From Candidatus Enterococcus stercoripullorum (lineage in GTDB: Bacteria; Bacillota; Bacilli; Lactobacillales; Enterococcaceae): a stretch of 64,000 bases of DNA. The stretch covers positions 1 to 64,000 of the forward strand of contig DWVH01000046.1 of NCBI GenBank assembly GCA_019120335.1, given 5' to 3'. Made by a program: the position numbers and the translations under genes. This document shows, piece after piece, positions 1 to 7,450 of this stretch (position 1 is the first letter of the stretch; every line of letters begins with the position of its first letter). Under the pieces are notes generated by a model, which saw only the letters and a list, made by a program, of their open reading frames with translations, did not search any database and had not been told where the DNA came from.

Positions 1-106
1 ACACATTCCATTTTGCAAAATGTACCATCATAAAGTTAGAGACAATCAAAACACTACCAACAAATATTTTAAAAATGAGCGTACGACTAACATATCTTTT
101 TTTCAT
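1..106 (-). CDS. Small membrane protein, N-terminal part only
   Basis: The reading frame starts with ATG at 106-104 and runs off the left edge of the window. A strong GGAGG sits six bases upstream of the ATG. The visible residues open with a positive MKKRYVSRT stretch followed by a hydrophobic segment (FKIFVGSVLIVSNFMM), so a signal anchor or single membrane helix is likely. It is the most downstream member of the minus-strand run of small genes seen up to 3 kb. The family is not recognised and only about 35 residues are visible. Confidence 0.5.
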   Translation of the reverse strand, partial: MKKRYVSRTLIFKIFVGSVLIVSNFMMVHFAKWNV

Positions 107-228
107 CTAGATTCCTCCATACTGATTAAATTTATCACACTATGGAAAAATCATTCTTTGATATTTCCATTATAACGGTTATCCCTTCTATCTTTCAACC
201 TCACCTCCCACACTTTGTCCTACAAAAT

Positions 229-519
229 TTAAACTGATTTAATGATCGTTGTATACGTATAACCACCAATGGTTGCTAAATAAAATTTTGCATGATACAC
301 ACTATTTTGAAATCGGTAATCAAAGCGTAATTCATTGGTATACGTCTCAATATTCCCAACTTCTTCGAATTTTGCTATCTCACCATTTTTAAAGTAAATC
401 ATTAATACATTGTTCATCTCTCTTTTCCTCTCTATCATTTTCGCTTGCAGGTATCCAGCATAAAGAAATATGGCTGCCATACCTACTGAAATCAAAATAC
501 ATAAAATAATCTTTGACAT
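229..519 (-). CDS. Small hypothetical protein with N-terminal membrane segment
   Basis: This 96-residue protein has one N-terminal hydrophobic helix (about residues 3-24) followed by a soluble, mixed-charge tail, which suggests a membrane-anchored protein with a small extracytoplasmic domain. It starts 18 bases after the stop of the 41-residue gene upstream, on the same strand, so the two are probably co-transcribed. Small anchored proteins of this kind are common in plasmid and ICE backbones of Firmicutes. I do not recognise the family and assign no function. Confidence 0.5.
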   Translation of the reverse strand: MSKIILCILISVGMAAIFLYAGYLQAKMIERKREMNNVLMIYFKNGEIAKFEEVGNIETYTNELRFDYRFQNSVYHAKFYLATIGGYTYTTIIKSV

Positions 520-536
520 TCACTCCCCACCTTTCA

Positions 537-662
537 TTATCTTAGTAAAAAGAGAATGAATTGATAACTCGCATAAACAGCACTACTGAATATAAGACTC
601 ATACTAACTAGTCCTGAAATCCCTACACTCAAATACATGACATTCAAATGAACCTTTTTCAT
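537..662 (-). CDS. Very small hydrophobic protein (41 aa)
   Basis: The ORF starts with ATG at 662-660, preceded by a GGAGAGG ribosome binding site with suitable spacing, and ends in TAA at 537. The product begins MKKVHLN and continues with a hydrophobic stretch over most of its length, ending LFLLR. It is probably a single-span membrane peptide. It fits exactly between two other small minus-strand genes of the element, which supports its being real despite the length. Its function is unknown. Confidence 0.45.
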   Translation of the reverse strand: MKKVHLNVMYLSVGISGLVSMSLIFSSAVYASYQFILFLLR

Positions 663-768
663 AGAATCCTCTCCTTGATTTCTGATAAATCGCTTTTTTC
701 GACCAATTACCCATCATAATTATCTGAAATGAGCTTAGAATCGAAATCTGACAACCGCTATATTTTTT

Positions 769-1053
769 CTACCAAAGCATTTGCTCGACATAGCTTTCCG
801 TTTCAAAATTATAATGCATCAGCGATAATGGAATATCTTTCTTTTGACAACACACAATCACTTCTGCTAAAACAGCGGACAATCCGGTAACGTAAACTTC
901 TAATCGATCAGGTATTTTCAATTGTTCGATTCGTTTCGTTACTTTTTTTCGGATATTGTCATAATCAAAGAGTGTTTCTATCTCATCCTCAATGATATAT
1001 TGCTCCACTGGCATCTCATGTCTGCCTTTAATAAGTCCAACTTTTGTCGCCAT
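769..1053 (-). CDS. Hypothetical protein of a mobile-element family
   Basis: The product is about 94 residues. I chose the ATG at 1053 because GGAGGGAGG lies just before it; an upstream in-frame start has no such site. The protein opens MATKVGLIKGRHEMPVEQY and carries a second conserved-looking block, LEVYVTGLSAVLAEV, followed by ...CQKKDIPLSLMHYN. The pattern looks like a small alpha/beta domain. Proteins with this GLIKGRH...VTGL look occur in Firmicutes mobile elements as far as I recall, but I cannot name a family with confidence. It lies 19 bases after the previous gene of the same strand. Confidence 0.5.
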   Translation of the reverse strand: MATKVGLIKGRHEMPVEQYIIEDEIETLFDYDNIRKKVTKRIEQLKIPDRLEVYVTGLSAVLAEVIVCCQKKDIPLSLMHYNFETESYVEQMLW

Positions 1054-1072
1054 AGGCCTCCCTCCAATCTCT

Positions 1073-1573
1073 TTAATATTTTTCAAGCTCTTCTTGTATC
1101 TTTTCTTTTTGAAATTTTTCTAAAATTTTAACTGTCTGATTATAAAGTTTGTTAGGTAAATAGATGTTTGTTTGATGACTTGTAAACTCTCTTTTCCGCC
1201 AATTTTTCAACGTAATTTCTTCAATTTTCACGTGATTCTTTTTCACCTTTTTAATGATTGGCAATTGCATATCCCCATAAGATGAATATAATTCAATGAA
1301 TTTTACATGTACCTTTCTATTATCATAAATTTCACCTGAATGATTAATCATTTGCTTTTTATATGGAATATAGACCAGGTAGCAGGTATTATTCTTTTCT
1401 ATAACCCTAAAATTATCTGCGTGATCTTCTTGAATGGTTACTTCTCGATGTTCCTGCGGAAACGTCTTATTACACCATCCAACAAAAACGATGAGACCAA
1501 TAATAAATAGCCACAAAATGGGGAATAAGAAATATCCTACCTTCTTCTTTGTATATGAACGCTCCTTTTTCAT
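1073..1573 (-). CDS. Membrane-anchored hypothetical protein
   Basis: A protein of 166 residues when started at the ATG at 1573, which has AGAGG about nine bases upstream. An earlier in-frame ATG overlaps the end of the regulator gene. There is a lysine-rich N-terminus (MKKERSYTKKK) and one transmembrane helix (about residues 13-34, FLFPILWLFIIGLIVFV), so the rest of the chain, rich in lysine and glutamate, is probably outside the membrane. The gene follows the Xre regulator by five bases and is surely in the same transcript. The family is unknown. Confidence 0.55.
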   Translation of the reverse strand: MKKERSYTKKKVGYFLFPILWLFIIGLIVFVGWCNKTFPQEHREVTIQEDHADNFRVIEKNNTCYLVYIPYKKQMINHSGEIYDNRKVHVKFIELYSSYGDMQLPIIKKVKKNHVKIEEITLKNWRKREFTSHQTNIYLPNKLYNQTVKILEKFQKEKIQEELEKY

Positions 1574-1578
1574 TGCTA

Positions 1579-1797
1579 TCATCCTCTGTGTCCTTTTATT
1601 TTCCATTCATCAGGAATAAGTGTCTCTAGGCTCACATCTAATGCCTTTGCTATTTTGTAGACCGTATAAAATGAGGGATTCTTGGAACGACCTAGCTTAA
1701 TATTTGTAAGTGTTTCTTCCGATAACCCAGACAATTTTGCTAAACGATATTTTGTTATCCCTTTTTTCTTTAATTGATAAGCTATTTTTTCCCACAT
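1579..1797 (-). CDS. Xre/Cro-family HTH transcriptional regulator
   Basis: This 72-residue protein is almost only a Cro/C1-type helix-turn-helix. The helices read YQLKKKGITKYRLAKLSGLS then ETLTNIKLGRSKNPSFYTVYK, with the usual 'KIAKALDVSLETLIP' ending of the family. The start at 1797 has AGGAGG eight bases upstream; the in-frame GTG nine bases earlier overlaps that site. Such short Cro-like proteins regulate the genes of the element that carries them and bind inverted repeats near divergent promoters. It is the first gene of the group that includes 1073-1573. Confidence 0.8.
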   Translation of the reverse strand: MWEKIAYQLKKKGITKYRLAKLSGLSEETLTNIKLGRSKNPSFYTVYKIAKALDVSLETLIPDEWKIKGHRG

Positions 1798-1847
1798 CTC
1801 AAACACCTCCTATTTACTTACAGTTATAAATACAGGTATAATATTAT

Positions 1848-2138
1848 TTAGAAATAAGTTTGTATAAAATATATTCCGGTATTGAGATACTCGAATAACA
1901 AGGATAACCATATCCAAAAGATAAACCATATTAGGTAATTGCTATTGTCTGAATTTCCTTCAGCACTTAAATGAGAACTTTCGTTGCTTATATTTTCATC
2001 AGTTGATAGATTTAATATTCTCACATTTGGATACTGATATAATTTGGAACTAAAAGTAACACCTGACATAGCGAATAACACAAGTAACTTCAAAACTATA
2101 GAAAAAAATACATAAGCTAAATCAATTTTTTCTTGCAT
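1848..2138 (-). CDS. Two-span membrane protein, hypothetical
   Basis: The product has 96 residues with a hydrophobic helix near the N-terminus (VFFSIVLKLLVLFAMSGVTF), a polar serine/asparagine-rich middle and a second hydrophobic helix near the C-terminus (YLIWFIFWIWLSLLFEYL). Two membrane spans with a short external loop are likely. The AAGGAG site upstream of the ATG is shared, as a palindrome, with the divergent gene at 2166. No family is recognised. Confidence 0.45.
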   Translation of the reverse strand: MQEKIDLAYVFFSIVLKLLVLFAMSGVTFSSKLYQYPNVRILNLSTDENISNESSHLSAEGNSDNSNYLIWFIFWIWLSLLFEYLNTGIYFIQTYF

Positions 2139-2165
2139 GAATATATCACTCCTTGGAGGTAAAGT
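2139..2165. promoter_or_regulatory. 27-bp divergent intergenic region with palindromic ribosome binding sites
   Basis: Two genes start back to back here, at 2138 on the minus strand and 2166 on the plus strand. The centre reads CTCCTTGGAGG, which supplies AAGGAG to the minus gene and TTGGAGG to the plus gene. There is no room for promoters between the starts, so each promoter must lie inside the opposite gene and the 5' ends of the two transcripts must overlap. Confidence 0.55.
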
Positions 2166-2891
2166 ATGTCTTTCAATTCAATCTTTCAATTACTTTCTGA
2201 TAACTTGAATAATCAGATGTTAGAATTTTTATTTAAATGTACACCTTGGCTTATCATCCCATATGTTTCACTACTATTTTACGGTCCGACATTACACAAA
2301 ATATTACCAAGTGAGAAGCTAAAAAAAGTTATAAAAAATATTCGTAATTACATTGTCGTTGCAATTTATTTCATTTCAATCACAATGATTATTTTATTTT
2401 TCATCTGGGGAGTAGGATACTTTTTAGAAAGAATATCTAACGAAAATACTTATATGTCCCTAGCTATATCCATCCTTGGAATGGGACTCCTTTTTCTTTT
2501 AGTTATTGATCTATTACTATACCAGTTATCTCCTACTGTTCTTGACTCTCGAATAAAACAAAACTTTTCATCTAATTATTTTTTATTGAATTATTTTTTT
2601 GAAAAATTAGCCGCTCCATTTTCATGTTATTTTGCTATTACCCTAACCGTAAAAATATATTATACCCGATTTTTTCCAGGGTTAATTATTTGGTTCTTAT
2701 ATCATTCCATTTTACTTTTTATACGCTGTTATAAACAAATTCCTAACAGACGTACTTTAACTCTTGAAGAAAAATTCAGGTATTTGATTTTTGATATTGC
2801 AATAAAAAATATCAAGAATACATTAAAAAAACATTATACTTTGATGAAACAGAATTTATCGATATTTATGAATCAATCTCAAAAAAAATGA
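2166..2891 (+). CDS. Polytopic membrane protein, hypothetical
   Basis: A 241-residue protein with TTGGAGG seven bases before its ATG. Hydrophobic segments lie at about residues 24-40, 60-86, 97-122 and 140-185, so four to five membrane spans are probable, followed by a basic C-terminal tail (about residues 195-241). It is the only plus-strand gene in the left element and is divergent from the small membrane protein at 1848-2138. Its last 26 bases overlap the 3' end of the convergent gene at 2866-3093. I recognise no family. Confidence 0.5.
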   Translation: MSFNSIFQLLSDNLNNQMLEFLFKCTPWLIIPYVSLLFYGPTLHKILPSEKLKKVIKNIRNYIVVAIYFISITMIILFFIWGVGYFLERISNENTYMSLAISILGMGLLFLLVIDLLLYQLSPTVLDSRIKQNFSSNYFLLNYFFEKLAAPFSCYFAITLTVKIYYTRFFPGLIIWFLYHSILLFIRCYKQIPNRRTLTLEEKFRYLIFDIAIKNIKNTLKKHYTLMKQNLSIFMNQSQKK

Positions 2892-3093
2892 AAAATTTTA
2901 TTATAGACAGAAGGCACCTTATCAAACCTTCTTCATATATCCATAAGCCGAAAACAACACTAATTAGCAAAAGAAAGTACAATATCCTGCGTTGATGCTT
3001 TTCATTCAACCAATCGATACTCTTCTTTTTAATAAATAGATAGTAAACAAGGAAAATATCCACGCCACATTTCAGCAATATTAAGTTATTCAT
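2866..3093 (-). CDS. Small two-span membrane protein, hypothetical
   Basis: The 75-residue product has two hydrophobic helices (LILLKCGVDIFLVYYLFI and ILYFLLLISVVFGLWIY) around a short basic loop. It starts inside the last codons of the RepA_N-like gene (overlap 3086-3093), which is typical of translational coupling, and its 3' end overlaps the convergent plus-strand gene. Function unknown; it is probably an accessory of the replication module. Confidence 0.45.
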   Translation of the reverse strand: MNNLILLKCGVDIFLVYYLFIKKKSIDWLNEKHQRRILYFLLLISVVFGLWIYEEGLIRCLLSIIKFFIFFEIDS

Positions 3094-4063
3094 CCGGGTT
3101 CTCTCCTAACCAATTGTGTGTTTGAATACCATGCTGCTTAGTTGATTTTCTTTGTTTTAAAGGGATATATACCTGTGACTCAAATTGTTGTGGGCTATAT
3201 TCCTTTTTCATTTTCTGGGTATCATATTCCGCTTCTGGTGGTAATCCATCTTCTAACAATGCAGCATAGGAGATTTCATCAACACACTGGTTACTCAAAC
3301 GTACCACTGTTAGCCAAAAATTCAGCAAACTCACACGATAGAAAGCCTTTCTGTCCTTTATTGGCTTTTTGGAATGCCTAGCCACCTTTTCATTTGTGAT
3401 CAATCGTTCAAAACACTTCTCTAAATCTAATGAAAAGTCCTCACCGGTAATTTTAGGATAGATACCTTGAATGTTCTCTCGGTTTAAAACTCTTCGCCAA
3501 TTGGCTTCTACCATCTGTTTCGTTTCGTAAACCTGATTGATTAATTCTTTAGCTTCTTTCAGTGAAGCACTACTTTTACCAATCAACATCAATGTTTTCT
3601 CTGTTAAAAACGTTTTGGAAAAGATAGTCGGTAGACTACTTAATAGCTCAAACTCTTCTAAGTCATCTTGATACGATGTGGATACAATCGGGATACGTTC
3701 TGACTGAGTATCCCTATCTTTCGATAGACTTTCATCATTAGAAAGTTCACCTAGATAGAGAATTATACTCCCAGATTCTTCACGTATTATTTCTAATAAA
3801 TCGTATCTCACCAATTCTTTTAAAATAAATTCTAGGACTTCTGATGAATGGTACAATAAACTTTCTAAACGCCCTGGCGGATAACGAACATAAGCATTGC
3901 CCTGTTCATCACATTGGTAATTTTCCAACAAATCAGCCTTAAGAAAGGCATAGGCTACTTTTGTTTCACCGGTTAACTCCCGATAGCGGCTACTACTCAT
4001 CAAAAGCACTGGAAAGGGAATGCTTACTCGCTGCAAACCTGCCTCAATGTTTGTTCTAATCAC
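3086..4063 (-). CDS. RepA_N-type replication initiator
   Basis: A 325-residue protein that starts with GTG at 4063 behind AAGGAGG. The N-terminal 90 residues carry the pattern of the RepA_N replication initiator family: a hydrophobic 'FPVLLMSSSRYRELTGETKV' block, then AYAFLKADLLENYQ and a winged-helix-like segment ending LVRYDLLEI. RepA_N proteins bind iterons within their own gene and start theta replication of many Gram-positive plasmids; ICEs often carry them too. The middle and C-terminal parts are divergent and helical. The GTGA overlap with the stop of the upstream gene indicates coupling. Together with the primase-like gene upstream it forms a replication module. I am fairly sure of the domain, less so of function in this host. 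Confidence 0.65.
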   Translation of the reverse strand: MIRTNIEAGLQRVSIPFPVLLMSSSRYRELTGETKVAYAFLKADLLENYQCDEQGNAYVRYPPGRLESLLYHSSEVLEFILKELVRYDLLEIIREESGSIILYLGELSNDESLSKDRDTQSERIPIVSTSYQDDLEEFELLSSLPTIFSKTFLTEKTLMLIGKSSASLKEAKELINQVYETKQMVEANWRRVLNRENIQGIYPKITGEDFSLDLEKCFERLITNEKVARHSKKPIKDRKAFYRVSLLNFWLTVVRLSNQCVDEISYAALLEDGLPPEAEYDTQKMKKEYSPQQFESQVYIPLKQRKSTKQHGIQTHNWLGENPDE

Positions 4064-4263
4064 GATTCATCCCTCCTTTCGTCGCCCTCTTCTGTGACTT
4101 CTAAAATCTTGAAATCATGTTTCTTGGCTAAATAGTTTGCTTTATCTTTATCATCAAATAATTTTGCATTATTGATGAATCTAGTACGCCAAACAAATGA
4201 GCCATAGACTGCTCTTACAAAGCTATTCGTTCTATTTTCACTCATCAAAATATACTTTTTCAT
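4060..4263 (-). CDS. Small hypothetical protein between replication genes
   Basis: A 67-residue, mostly charged protein with AGGTG upstream of its ATG. It contains 'AKLFDDKDKANYLAKKHDFK', which looks like a small soluble alpha/beta fold. It overlaps the replication initiator by four bases (GTGA), so it is translated from the same message. Its family is unknown; small proteins placed like this are often copy-number or accessory replication factors, but nothing in the sequence shows that here. Confidence 0.45.
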   Translation of the reverse strand: MKKYILMSENRTNSFVRAVYGSFVWRTRFINNAKLFDDKDKANYLAKKHDFKILEVTEEGDERRDES

Positions 4264-4277
4264 CGTATCACCTAACT

Positions 4278-4742
4278 TTATATTCTCGAAAGAATCTTTT
4301 GTAAATCATCTTTTGGTAGATAAAAGGTAATTTTCATATCTCTTTTAATCACTCCCCATAAAATGGAGGTATATTGCACAGTTAACTTTGCCTTGTTGTC
4401 CTTTGACTCTTTAAAATAGACACCTTTATCAAAAATGTCTTTATCATATTCTCTTTGGAAGTTTCTTAACTGTACACCCTCTTTTGTTTGAATCACATAT
4501 TGTAAAGAGACAATCTTTTCTCTTTCTTTTTTTACCTTTTCAGTACTCCCAATAAAGAATTGCCCAATGATAGCATTATTTTCTTTTTCTGTCACAGTGG
4601 TTTGTATTTCTGCACTAGTTAATTGTTTCAATTCATAAGATTCAACTTGAGAAGAAAGTGTTAAACCGACTAAACCAAACAAAACAATGAGTAAAAACAA
4701 ACACCCTATGCCACATCCAGTTTCATCATACATAGTCACCAA
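4278..4742 (-). CDS. Membrane-anchored hypothetical protein
   Basis: A product of about 154 residues with one N-terminal helix (about residues 10-30, CGIGCLFLLIVLFGLVGLTL) followed by a beta-rich exported domain containing 'FFIGSTEKVKKEREKIVSLQ' and a C-terminal 'ITFYLPKDDLQKILSRI'. GAGAGG precedes the GTG at 4742; an ATG three codons later is possible. It is located between a 62-residue and a 67-residue gene on the same strand. No family is recognised. Confidence 0.5.
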   Translation of the reverse strand: MVTMYDETGCGIGCLFLLIVLFGLVGLTLSSQVESYELKQLTSAEIQTTVTEKENNAIIGQFFIGSTEKVKKEREKIVSLQYVIQTKEGVQLRNFQREYDKDIFDKGVYFKESKDNKAKLTVQYTSILWGVIKRDMKITFYLPKDDLQKILSRI

Positions 4743-4751
4743 TCATCCTCT

Positions 4752-4940
4752 CTATGATTTCACACCTAAATCAATGTATCTAATCGCATGCTTCAACACA
4801 ATAAAATTCTTATCGCTCTCTACATGTTTCACATAAAGGTTGTAACGATCCACCGCTTGTACTTTACAAGCAAGATATTTACCATCCAAAAAGATAATGC
4901 GTATCTCTTTACCAGGTTTCAATACGTTTGATTCTGTCAT
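4752..4940 (-). CDS. Small hypothetical protein, possible RNA-binding barrel
   Basis: Sixty-two residues with GAGGTG upstream of the ATG. The chain reads like a short beta barrel (KEIRIIFLDGKYLACKVQAV then ...NLYVKHVESDKNFIVLKHAI), a pattern found in Sm/Hfq-like or other small SH3-like barrels, ending in 'IRYIDL'. The Hfq resemblance is only in the pattern of strands and the 'KHAI..I' ending, so I do not call it Hfq. It lies ten bases from the next gene of the operon. Confidence 0.45.
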   Translation of the reverse strand: MTESNVLKPGKEIRIIFLDGKYLACKVQAVDRYNLYVKHVESDKNFIVLKHAIRYIDLGVKS

Positions 4941-5000
4941 CTAAATCACCTCGTTCTTTATCATAGATATATTGTATATGGCAATTGGACTCTTTTATTT

Positions 5001-6497
5001 TTAACCTACATCGACTTCAAATAATTGCGTTTGATAACCTTCATTTTGGCTTATTTGCAGGCTTTTAAGGATACCCTCAATTATCCTACGCCCAAAATCA
5101 AAGGATTCTTGTAGGGCTTTTATAAAAGATTCTCGCTCTTGTCTCTTTACATTGATGATAGTTGCCATCAATGCTCTAACAGAAGCTAAAAATAAATGTC
5201 CATTTCTACCTTTTTTGACTCTCATAAAAATTCTGTTTTCTTGAGTCAGCTTTTTTAGTAGTTTATCAAGTGTTGTTTTAGGAATCTTCAATTCCTCAAT
5301 CAACGCTTTTTTCGTTATCGTCAAATATGGACGATACATATAACTGTGTTCCTTCAGATAGTTTAGAAGGTCCTCTTCCCATTCATATTGATGAGAGTAT
5401 TTTCTATCATCTCTATGCTTTTTAAATTTCCACCATCCCTTTCGACTAACAAACAATTCTTTGTCTGTGATGTCTTCACTAATCCAGGTTTGGCAAAGCT
5501 CTCTGATAAAATCTCTACTTGCGCCCTGATATTTCCCCGAATAGGCGCTTTTGATGATTTTCTCCAATTCGCTTTGTTTTAATGGAGTATCTAAATTTTC
5601 ATTAACCTGTTCTAAGTTGTACAAGCAAGCTGTATAGCTTTTTTTTGATGAATAGTACGCTAAAGCAAGAGTGAATAGCGTATTATTTCGCCCTAGTACA
5701 CTCTTTTGGCCAATAATTTTGACATTTCTAAGCAATAATTCAAACCATGGTTCATCAATTTGCCTATATTCTTTTTTATCAAACATCACTACTTTTTTAT
5801 TTATCTGGTCTTCATGCTTATCCGCATTCTGTTTCATCGACCATTGAATCCAAGATCCAAAACTAGCGACTGGTTCCTTATCGAAGTAGGCTATATTTTC
5901 TTTATTCGGGAATCGACAAATGCCAAAATGATTACATCCTAAATCAATACCTGGAATTTCTTTTGCCAATGCTTCTCGTATATTTTGAGAAATCATTTTA
6001 GCAACTTTTACTACCTTATACTCACTTTTCTTTGTGACATAAGCTGGTTTGCTCAAGCAGTAATAGAGCTGGTATCCGCTATTAGTTTGGAGTATGAGAG
6101 TGGGGAAAGTGCGAATTGCGTCATAACTTGCTAATACCAGCTCTCCTGCATGCATTGAATTGTCATCGACATCAACAACAAAACAATTGATTTGAGAAAG
6201 ATTATCTTCTGAATGCCCTGCTACATGTTGCCGAGATGAATCTGTATACTTCCCATAACAATAGCAGTTAGGCGTCCAGTGACTTAACTGGTCGTGATTA
6301 TCTAAAACAGCTTCTTTAGAAGTTAAAATAAATCCTCTTGCTTGGTTCATCAGCTCTTTAGAACGAAATCCAAAGATTGCACCGTTTCTTCCGAGATTAT
6401 TCTTATCAATAGATTTAATTTTGCTATTAAGAAACTTAAATTGCTTTAAACCATCCTTAAGGATTATCTCGTACACTTCCGTTAGTTGCCATTTCAT
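5001..6497 (-). CDS. Primase-like replication protein of a mobile element
   Basis: A protein of 498 residues if started at the ATG at 6497, behind GGATG; an ATG five codons upstream lacks a site. The first third resembles plasmid and phage primases of the archaeo-eukaryotic type: 'CFVVDVDDN' (acidic metal-binding residues) then 'PTLILQTNSGYQLYYCL' and 'GIDLGCNHFGICRFPN'. The next part (GQKSVLGRNNTLFTLALAYYSS ... ELEKIIKSAYSGKYQGASR) matches the primase C-terminal helical domain (PriCT type). The C-terminus has winged-helix features (ITKKALIEELKIPKTTLDKLL). With the RepA_N protein downstream it forms the element's replication module. Exact family is inferred from motifs only. Confidence 0.65.
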   Translation of the reverse strand: MKWQLTEVYEIILKDGLKQFKFLNSKIKSIDKNNLGRNGAIFGFRSKELMNQARGFILTSKEAVLDNHDQLSHWTPNCYCYGKYTDSSRQHVAGHSEDNLSQINCFVVDVDDNSMHAGELVLASYDAIRTFPTLILQTNSGYQLYYCLSKPAYVTKKSEYKVVKVAKMISQNIREALAKEIPGIDLGCNHFGICRFPNKENIAYFDKEPVASFGSWIQWSMKQNADKHEDQINKKVVMFDKKEYRQIDEPWFELLLRNVKIIGQKSVLGRNNTLFTLALAYYSSKKSYTACLYNLEQVNENLDTPLKQSELEKIIKSAYSGKYQGASRDFIRELCQTWISEDITDKELFVSRKGWWKFKKHRDDRKYSHQYEWEEDLLNYLKEHSYMYRPYLTITKKALIEELKIPKTTLDKLLKKLTQENRIFMRVKKGRNGHLFLASVRALMATIINVKRQERESFIKALQESFDFGRRIIEGILKSLQISQNEGYQTQLFEVDVG

Positions 6498-6747
6498 ACT
6501 CATCACATCCAATTCTGTCAGCTAACTTCCTACTGTTTACCATCAAAACAGTAATAATAATTAAAATCGCAAGGTTTGTAGCAAACGTTACCTTAAACTC
6601 TATCGAGGCAGTATGCTTTTTAAGCCCTCGAATGAATGTGCCACGCCAATTAATTTTTTTAAATTGGCAACCCCAACGCTGTTTAATGACACGCTCATCG
6701 GCGTTGAGTGAGTCTGTCCTCCGACTATTTACTTCCTTGCTAAACAA
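6457..6747 (-). CDS. Possible small membrane protein overlapping primase start
   Basis: An open frame with up to 96 codons and one convincing hydrophobic segment (FATNLAILIIITVLMV). It overlaps the start of the primase-like gene by about 40 bases, which fits translational coupling. No start codon with a good ribosome binding site is visible; the frame as read begins at a TTG. The real gene may be shorter, or the frame may be chance. Confidence 0.25.
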   Translation of the reverse strand: MFSKEVNSRRTDSLNADERVIKQRWGCQFKKINWRGTFIRGLKKHTASIEFKVTFATNLAILIIITVLMVNSRKLADRIGCDEYEMATNGSVRDNP

Positions 6748-6832
6748 AGTTATTCGTCATCAATATCCTTGTCAGTTTGGATATTCTTTGCCAATGTTTA
6801 CAATGGCAAACAGTAAGAAGTTAGCTTTTCTT

Positions 6833-7210
6833 TTAATTAATAATCTTTAAATTCTTTAAATGGTTATACGCTTTAGTGGTCGTCTCAGCGTTCAACTTTC
6901 TAGGCTTTAAATGATTACTCACTTTAACCCTAGCTTTCCAGTTTCCCTGTACACCAACTCTTAAAACAGCCTTTGCACTAGGTCGTTGAGCGATTACACG
7001 ATCACGTTTATCAAAAAGTAACCGAATATTTGGATAAATTTCTTCTACCGGCTTTTCAGTATAGTAGACTTCAATAGGTTTTCCATTATCGAAAATAGTC
7101 GTAAACTTTTTCGCCCAGCCATTGACTATCCGCCATCGACTTTTATCAAAAAGTTTGGCCGTTGCTTCAACTGTCTTCAATTGCTCTACCTGAATTACTT
7201 CACCAATCAT
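6833..7210 (-). CDS. Hypothetical protein, first gene of the element's minus-strand run
   Basis: A 125-residue soluble protein starting at ATG 7210. The middle has 'WAKKFTTIFDNGKPIEVYY' and the C-terminal half is basic (RVKVSNHLKPRKLNAETT), so nucleic-acid binding is possible but not shown. It is the gene closest to asnB and to the IS605-like remnant, and thus probably marks the right edge of the integrated element. No family is recognised. Confidence 0.5.
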   Translation of the reverse strand: MIGEVIQVEQLKTVEATAKLFDKSRWRIVNGWAKKFTTIFDNGKPIEVYYTEKPVEEIYPNIRLLFDKRDRVIAQRPSAKAVLRVGVQGNWKARVKVSNHLKPRKLNAETTTKAYNHLKNLKIIN

Positions 7211-7257
7211 GCGTCACTACTCCTCTATCAAAAAATTTTTTTCAGAACAAAATAAAT

Positions 7258-7291
7258 AACTCCCAACTATCATTATTGATAATTGAGAGTT
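7258..7291. repeat. Imperfect palindrome near element edge
   Basis: Arms AACTC-CAA-ATCA and TGAT-TTG-GAGTT pair across a four-base centre with two small mismatches. It sits upstream of the 6833-7210 gene. It may be an operator, a weak terminator or part of an attachment site; the sequence alone does not decide. Confidence 0.35.
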
Positions 7292-7360
7292 TTCACTGAT
7301 TGTTATTCGATTATTTAACCATTTAACATAATTAGAGTTTTTTAATCTTACTAGGGAAAT

Positions 7361-7440
7361 AATTGACGCTTACACGGTAACCCTCATACCGAACGGCATT
7401 CATCACCCACCTATAGAGGATGGGCGACTTCTGCCTGAAT
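7361..7440 (-). mobile_element. IS200/IS605-like right-end remnant (possible omega-RNA scaffold)
   Basis: On the minus strand the segment reads ...ATAGGTGGGTGATGAATGCC, then a hairpin-prone GTTCGGTATGAGGGTTACCG and ends GTGTAAGCGTCAAT. This looks like the 3' end of an IS605-group element just after tnpB, where the guide RNA scaffold of TnpB is encoded and ends at TCAAT/TCAAC. No tnpA or tnpB frame remains. The call rests on recalled similarity and on the ending, so it is tentative. Confidence 0.35.
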
Positions 7441-7450
7441 TACGTTAAAT

